Of a stretch of 64,000 nucleotides of DNA, positions 60,009-64,000 are shown in pieces. The notes beneath the pieces were generated by a model. It saw nothing but the letters and a program-made list of their open reading frames with translations. It was not told the origin of the DNA and did no database searches. Made by a program: the position numbers and the translations under genes. The stretch comes from an uncultured bacterium. Its GTDB lineage: Bacteria > Spirochaetota > Spirochaetia > Sphaerochaetales > Sphaerochaetaceae. The stretch covers positions 4,358-68,357 of the forward strand of contig CAJMOS010000003.1 in assembly GCA_905215015.1 (NCBI GenBank), in the 5' to 3' direction. The number at the start of each line of letters is the position of its first letter. Within the stretch, counting starts at the first letter, position 1.

Positions 60009-60917
60009 ATGTTCAATTTCATCATTTTGATTTTCATCTATACCGCCATTTATTCGCTGCTTGCCATGGGCCAGAATGTCATCACCGGATATACGGGCAT
60101 GCTGAGCCTCTGCCAGGCGGGATTCTTTGCCATCGGCAGTTATGCGACCGCCTTGCTGTCCGTCAAATGCGGCTGGAACTTCTGGGCGACGCTTCCGGTC
60201 TCGATTGGGCTCTCCGCCCTGTTCGGACTGCTCATCGGTCTGCCCACCCTGAGGCTGAAGGGCGACTATCTCTGCATCGCCACCCTCGGTTTCGGCGAGA
60301 TCGTGCGCAACATCCTGATCAACTGGATGAGCCTGACCAACGGCCCCAACGGTGTGCAGCGTATCCCCATGGTCAAGATTTTCGGCTTCGCCATCAATCC
60401 TCGTTCCCGAAACTGGCAGTACCTGATTTTCTGCGTCATCTGGGTGTTGGTCTGCTATCTGCTTTTTGAGCGCTTGGCGAGAAGCCGCATGGGAAGGGCC
60501 ATGGAGGCCATCCGCGAGGACGAGATCGCCGCCGCGTCCAATGGCATCAACGTGACCAAGTACAAGGTCGCGGCCTTCATGCTTGGCGCTGGTGTCGCCG
60601 GCCTTGCCGGTTCCCTGCAGGCCGAGCTGATTCTCAGCGTCATGCCTTCGACCTATACCTTCATGCTCAGCGTCATGGTGCTCTGCATGGTCGTTCTCGG
60701 TGGTATGGGCAACTTCAAGGCGGTCATTTTCGGCGCCTTCATCATCGAGGTCATCGACTACCTGCCGAAGATGCTGGGATTGACCAGCGTGCTTCCGCCG
60801 CAGTTCAAGCAGATCCTGTTCGGCCTGATCCTGGTTGTCATGATGATTTGCCGGCCGCAGGGCATTCTTGGACGTCAGAACAATGCCTTTAAGAGGCCGA
60901 GGGAGGCTGCCAAATGA
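60009..60917 (+). CDS. livM: Branched-chain amino-acid ABC permease LivM
   Basis: 302 residues with about eight to ten helices. VITGYTGMLSLCQAGFFAIG and IATLGFGEIVRNILINWMSL are typical LivM segments; the coupling loop is AIREDEIAAASNGINVTKYK. It starts one base after livH and overlaps livG by 4 bp. Confidence 0.95.
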   Translation: MFNFIILIFIYTAIYSLLAMGQNVITGYTGMLSLCQAGFFAIGSYATALLSVKCGWNFWATLPVSIGLSALFGLLIGLPTLRLKGDYLCIATLGFGEIVRNILINWMSLTNGPNGVQRIPMVKIFGFAINPRSRNWQYLIFCVIWVLVCYLLFERLARSRMGRAMEAIREDEIAAASNGINVTKYKVAAFMLGAGVAGLAGSLQAELILSVMPSTYTFMLSVMVLCMVVLGGMGNFKAVIFGAFIIEVIDYLPKMLGLTSVLPPQFKQILFGLILVVMMICRPQGILGRQNNAFKRPREAAK

Positions 60918-61708
60918 ATTTGCTGTATACGGAGGGGTTGACCCGAGAATTTGGCGGCATCATCGCCGTCAGCAATGTGGATTTCGAGGTTGAAGAGGGC
61001 CTGATCACCGGCCTGATCGGCCCGAATGGCGCCGGCAAGACCACCTGCTTCAACAACATGACCGGGCTGGACACGCCTACCAAGGGCAAGGTCTTCTTCA
61101 AGGTCAATGGCGAGGACAAGGATATCACCGGATGGCCGGCCTACAAGATCTGCCGTCTGGGTATCGCCCGTACCTTCCAGAACATCCGCTTGTTCAAGGA
61201 GCTGACGGTTGGTGAGAACATCATGGTCGGATGCCATTTCAAGACGGGAAAGAGCCCGTTCTCTGGACGGTTCACCAATGCCATCAGGAGCTATGTGCGG
61301 ATGAAGGACGAGACCGAGGAACTGTACGAGCGCACCCGCAAGTGGATGGAATTCTTCAACCTGGCCCAGTTCGAGTACGAGACTGCCAAGAACCTGCCCT
61401 ATGGCCAGCAGCGCGAGCTGGAGATTGCCCGTGCCATGGCGAGCGACCCGAAACTGCTCTTTTTGGACGAGCCTGCTGCGGGCATGAACCCGAATGAGAC
61501 CGAAGACCTGATGAAGACCATCCTTCGCATCCGCGACCTGGGTGTGACAGTCGTCTTGATCGAGCACGACATGCGGCTGGTCATGCAGATCTGTGACAAC
61601 ATCACCGTTCTGAACTATGGACAGAAGATCGCATGCGGTACTCCGAACGACATCAAGCACGATCCCCAGGTCATCGAGGCCTATCTGGGCAAGGAGGACG
61701 AGGAATGA
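60914..61708 (+). CDS. livG: Branched-chain amino-acid ABC ATPase LivG
   Basis: 264 residues. Walker A LIGPNGAGKTTCFNNMTGLD, signature LPYGQQRELEIARAMASDPK, Walker B LLFLDEPAAGMNPNETEDLM and H-loop IEHDMRLVMQICDNI. The GLDTPTKGKVFF and LGIARTFQNIRLFKELTVGE segments are characteristic of LivG. Confidence 0.96.
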   Translation: MNLLYTEGLTREFGGIIAVSNVDFEVEEGLITGLIGPNGAGKTTCFNNMTGLDTPTKGKVFFKVNGEDKDITGWPAYKICRLGIARTFQNIRLFKELTVGENIMVGCHFKTGKSPFSGRFTNAIRSYVRMKDETEELYERTRKWMEFFNLAQFEYETAKNLPYGQQRELEIARAMASDPKLLFLDEPAAGMNPNETEDLMKTILRIRDLGVTVVLIEHDMRLVMQICDNITVLNYGQKIACGTPNDIKHDPQVIEAYLGKEDEE

Positions 61709-62445
61709 GCGATTTGCTTACCATCAACGATATTGGTGTCAGCTATGGCAACATCAAGGCGCTGCAGCACGTGAGCATGCACGTGGCCGAAGGCGATATC
61801 GTCTGCCTGATTGGCGCAAACGGCGCCGGCAAGTCGACGCTTCTCAAATCCATTGTCGGCCAGGAACCGCTGGTCAGCGGTTCGATTTCCTATAAGGGTG
61901 AGCCGATCGCCGATAGCGAGTGGCCCCACCACAAGCGCATCACCACCGACAAAATCGCCGCCAAAGGCATCTCCCTTGTTCCGGAAGGGCGCCGTGTCTT
62001 CTCCGGCATGACGGTCGAGGAGAACCTCGACATGGGAGCCTTCTTGGTGGATGACGAGCGGGTAATCCAGAAACGCAAGGAGGAAATGTATGATTTCTTC
62101 CCGATTCTCGGGGCGCGCCGCAAGCAGAAGACCCGCAGTCTTTCCGGTGGCGAGCAGCAGATGATGGCAATCAGCCGCGCGCTGATGTCCGATCCGAAGC
62201 TGCTTCTCTTGGACGAGCCTGGTCTCGGTCTTGCCCCGCTGGTCGTGCGCGATATCTTTGACAAGATCAAGCTGATCAACGAGGAACGCAAGGTCACGGT
62301 CTTCGTCGTCGAGCAGAATGCCCGTATGGCGCTGAAGTATTCGACGAACGGATACGTGATGGAGAACGGGAAAATCGTGCTTGCCGACAAGAGCTCGGAG
62401 CTTTTGGCCAATGAGCGGGTCAAAAGCGCCTATCTTGGCGGGTGA
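61705..62445 (+). CDS. livF: Branched-chain amino-acid ABC ATPase LivF
   Basis: 246 residues from ATG 61705 (ATGA overlap, AAGGAGG upstream). Walker A LIGANGAGKSTLLKSIVGQE, GISLVPEGRRVFSGMTVEEN, signature LSGGEQQMMAISRALMSDPK and Walker B LLLLDEPGLGLAPLVV. It forms the ATPase pair with LivG. Confidence 0.96.
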   Translation: MSDLLTINDIGVSYGNIKALQHVSMHVAEGDIVCLIGANGAGKSTLLKSIVGQEPLVSGSISYKGEPIADSEWPHHKRITTDKIAAKGISLVPEGRRVFSGMTVEENLDMGAFLVDDERVIQKRKEEMYDFFPILGARRKQKTRSLSGGEQQMMAISRALMSDPKLLLLDEPGLGLAPLVVRDIFDKIKLINEERKVTVFVVEQNARMALKYSTNGYVMENGKIVLADKSSELLANERVKSAYLGG

Positions 62446-62506
62446 TGGAAAAATGAGTGGTCGAACCGCGCAATTTCGTTATACATTTGACTAAGGGAGC
62501 ATCGGA

Positions 62507-63151
62507 ATGATTATCGAAAGAAGAATGACCCGCAACCCGGTAACTGCTACGCCGGAGATGTCGATTGCAGAGGCTTCTGCATTGATGAAGAAGGAGAAGG
62601 TCCATCGCCTTCCCGTTCTGAACAAGGAACGCAAGCTGGTAGGCATCATCAGCGAGAAAGATATCCTGTACGCGACTCCGTCTCCTGCCTCGAGCCTCTC
62701 GATCCACGAGATGGCCTATCTGTTGTCCAAGCTGACCGTCAAGCAGCTGATGAGCAAGGACGTCGTCACCATCACCAAGGACACTACCGTCGAGGAGGCC
62801 GCGAGGCTGATGGTGGACCAGGATCTTTCCTGCCTGCCGGTCCTCGAGGACGGCAGACTGATCGGCATCGTCAGCAAGAGCGACATGTTCAAGATCCTGC
62901 TCGAGCTGTTTGGCGCACGCCATTTCGGCGTCCGTGTCTCCTTCCTGGTGCAGGACAAGATCGGCACGATTGCGAGCATCGCCACGGCCTTCGCCAAAGA
63001 GGGCATCGATATCATCACGTTCGGCACCTTCATGGGCAACGACCCTTCGACTTCGATTTTGACGATCAAGGTGCAGGGTGCCTCCGTCCAGAAGGTCATC
63101 GACATCCTCAAGCCGCTGGTGAGTGAGATCTTGGATGTGAGGGAAGTCTGA
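62507..63151 (+). CDS. CBS-domain pair with ACT domain (AcuB-like)
   Basis: 214 residues. First CBS about 1-60 (MTRNPVTATPEMSIAEASAL; HRLPVLNKERKLVGIISEKD), second about 80-135 (MSKDVVTITKDTTVEEAARL; CLPVLEDGRLIGIVSKSDMF). An ACT domain follows (GVRVSFLVQDKIGTIASIAT then AFAKEGIDIITFGTF). CBS pairs bind adenine nucleotides and ACT domains bind amino acids. It sits 61 bp after livF, so sensing branched-chain amino acids for this system is a fair inference. AcuB-like proteins lack a catalytic domain. Confidence 0.85.
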   Translation: MIIERRMTRNPVTATPEMSIAEASALMKKEKVHRLPVLNKERKLVGIISEKDILYATPSPASSLSIHEMAYLLSKLTVKQLMSKDVVTITKDTTVEEAARLMVDQDLSCLPVLEDGRLIGIVSKSDMFKILLELFGARHFGVRVSFLVQDKIGTIASIATAFAKEGIDIITFGTFMGNDPSTSILTIKVQGASVQKVIDILKPLVSEILDVREV

Positions 63152-63153
63152 GG

Positions 63154-64000
63154 GTGGCACGGAAACGCAAGCACCAGCAGGCTCCTGCTGCCAAGAAGGA
63201 GGATGAGGCGTTCCGTCCCTTTTCTGGAATCAACCTGAAGGAGAAGGTGTCGAGCATCGCCTCTTCCCCCTCCGGCGAGTCCCGGAAAGTTGTGCGCAGG
63301 AATCATGAGCCTGTTGTCGGTGGCTATCAGAAGGACGCTGACTTCGGGGATATCCTCGCCGCGTTTGAAGCGGGCGAGGATATCGCTTCTGTATCCAAAG
63401 GCGACGATGTGAAAAGCCGCGTGGAGGATACCCGTTCCTTCGCCGACATCTTCGCCGAGTGGGAGGAGAGCCAAGGCATCGCTCCCAGGAAGAGCAAGCC
63501 CAAGAAAGTCGAGATCAAGAAAAGCGCTCCCTACAAGCAGACCAAGGATTTCGGCTCGATTCTCTCCCAGTTCGAGGGCAGGCCCCAGCGGCAGGCACCG
63601 GCCAAACCCGCACCACAGCCCAAGAAGCCGTCGTCCGGAAAGCCGATGGAGAAATCTTCCATCGCTTCTTCTGGAAAAAGCTTTGGCGACTTGCTCGCGC
63701 AGTATGAGGGCAGGCCGCTTCCCAAGAAACCTGAGGTGAAGGCCACAGCGCAACCACCCGTGCAACCCAGACAAGTGCAGACCGGGGGTGGGCACGAGGA
63801 CAAGCACGCGGCGATGCGCCAGCAGCTGACCGAGGATGGGGTGAAATGGGCGGGCAACGGCATCCATGTGATGATGACCGATGTGGCGCACCAGGAGCTT
63901 TCCCTCGCGCAGAAGGATGAGCGTCCCGTATCGGATCCTGTATCTTCCATTCCTTCCAGCGGGGTAAAGGCTTCGGTAAAGAGCTTTGGCGAGCTGCTTG
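63154..64000 (+). CDS. Protein with repeated FG(D/E)(I/L)L motifs, 3' end beyond the window
   Basis: Open from GTG 63154, two bases after the CBS-ACT stop with GAGG overlapping it, to the window end without a stop. The first 280 residues are basic, rich in Lys, Pro and Gln, and probably disordered. A short motif recurs five times: DFGDILAAFEAGED, SFADIFAEWEESQG, DFGSILSQFEGRPQ, SFGDLLAQYEGRPLP and SFGELL. A segment GVKWAGNGIHVMMTDVA lies between. The remaining domain is not visible; a C-terminal Smr-type nuclease domain is one possibility but unproven. Confidence 0.82.
   Translation, partial: MARKRKHQQAPAAKKEDEAFRPFSGINLKEKVSSIASSPSGESRKVVRRNHEPVVGGYQKDADFGDILAAFEAGEDIASVSKGDDVKSRVEDTRSFADIFAEWEESQGIAPRKSKPKKVEIKKSAPYKQTKDFGSILSQFEGRPQRQAPAKPAPQPKKPSSGKPMEKSSIASSGKSFGDLLAQYEGRPLPKKPEVKATAQPPVQPRQVQTGGGHEDKHAAMRQQLTEDGVKWAGNGIHVMMTDVAHQELSLAQKDERPVSDPVSSIPSSGVKASVKSFGELL

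Overview
This 64 kb window looks like one contiguous piece of a diderm bacterial chromosome, most likely a spirochaete of the Sphaerochaeta type. The basis is a short alanyl-tRNA synthetase that ends after the editing region, small signal-peptide beta-barrel proteins ending in Phe, LolA-like and lipoprotein genes (so an outer membrane), a BMP-family transporter, and ordinary sigma70-like promoters (TTGACA/TATAAT, 17 bp spacing). Genus is inference. Genes are tightly packed, with many 4-8 bp stop/start overlaps and several convergent pairs whose 3' ends overlap. No rRNA, CRISPR array, insertion sequence or prophage was seen.

Layout. 1-5.5 kb: an ABC ATPase with an N-terminal DUF1893 domain (cut by the window edge), two esterase-type hydrolases, an RpiR regulator and a phosphohexomutase. 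5.7-8.5 kb: a small outer-membrane protein, a hipBA-type toxin-antitoxin pair and tRNA-Phe. 8.6-18 kb: dprA, alaS, pepC, rlmN, an OPT-family transporter, an outer-membrane protein, and two paralogous secreted proteins of unknown function.

18.1-37 kb holds the most striking content: an almost complete aryl-polyene (APE)-type type II polyketide cluster in the gene order of proteobacterial apeE-apeR. It has two ACPs, a membrane protein fused to an acyl ligase, a second ligase fused to a dehydratase, separate glycosyltransferase and acyltransferase, thioesterase, LolA-like carrier, MMPL exporter, phosphopantetheinyl transferase on the opposite strand, lipoprotein, ketosynthase, dehydratase, ketoreductase and second ketosynthase. 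It then adds two genes I do not associate with classical clusters: a biotin-dependent carboxyltransferase and a malonyl-CoA:ACP transacylase. A converging arm on the minus strand carries the methyltransferase, chain-length factor, lysophospholipid-type acyltransferase and transacylase, directly behind hflX. Together these would make an aryl-capped polyene on ACPs, transfer it to a lipid or glycolipid and move it to the outer membrane.

38.4-46 kb is visibly more AT-rich: a LacI-family regulator divergent from an oxidoreductase, a short-chain dehydrogenase and a complete BMP-type ABC importer, with two matching operators between them. This looks like an inducible sugar or nucleoside uptake and catabolism unit, perhaps acquired. 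46-57.5 kb: ychF, an Rpn/YhgA-like nuclease-family gene, a radical SAM protein with a lipoprotein partner, topA, a membrane-tethered PIN-domain protein, tRNA-Arg, a cation diffusion facilitator and mscL. 57.7-64 kb: a full branched-chain amino-acid ABC transporter (liv), a CBS-ACT protein that may sense its substrate, and the start of a protein carrying five copies of a short FG(D/E)LL-like motif.
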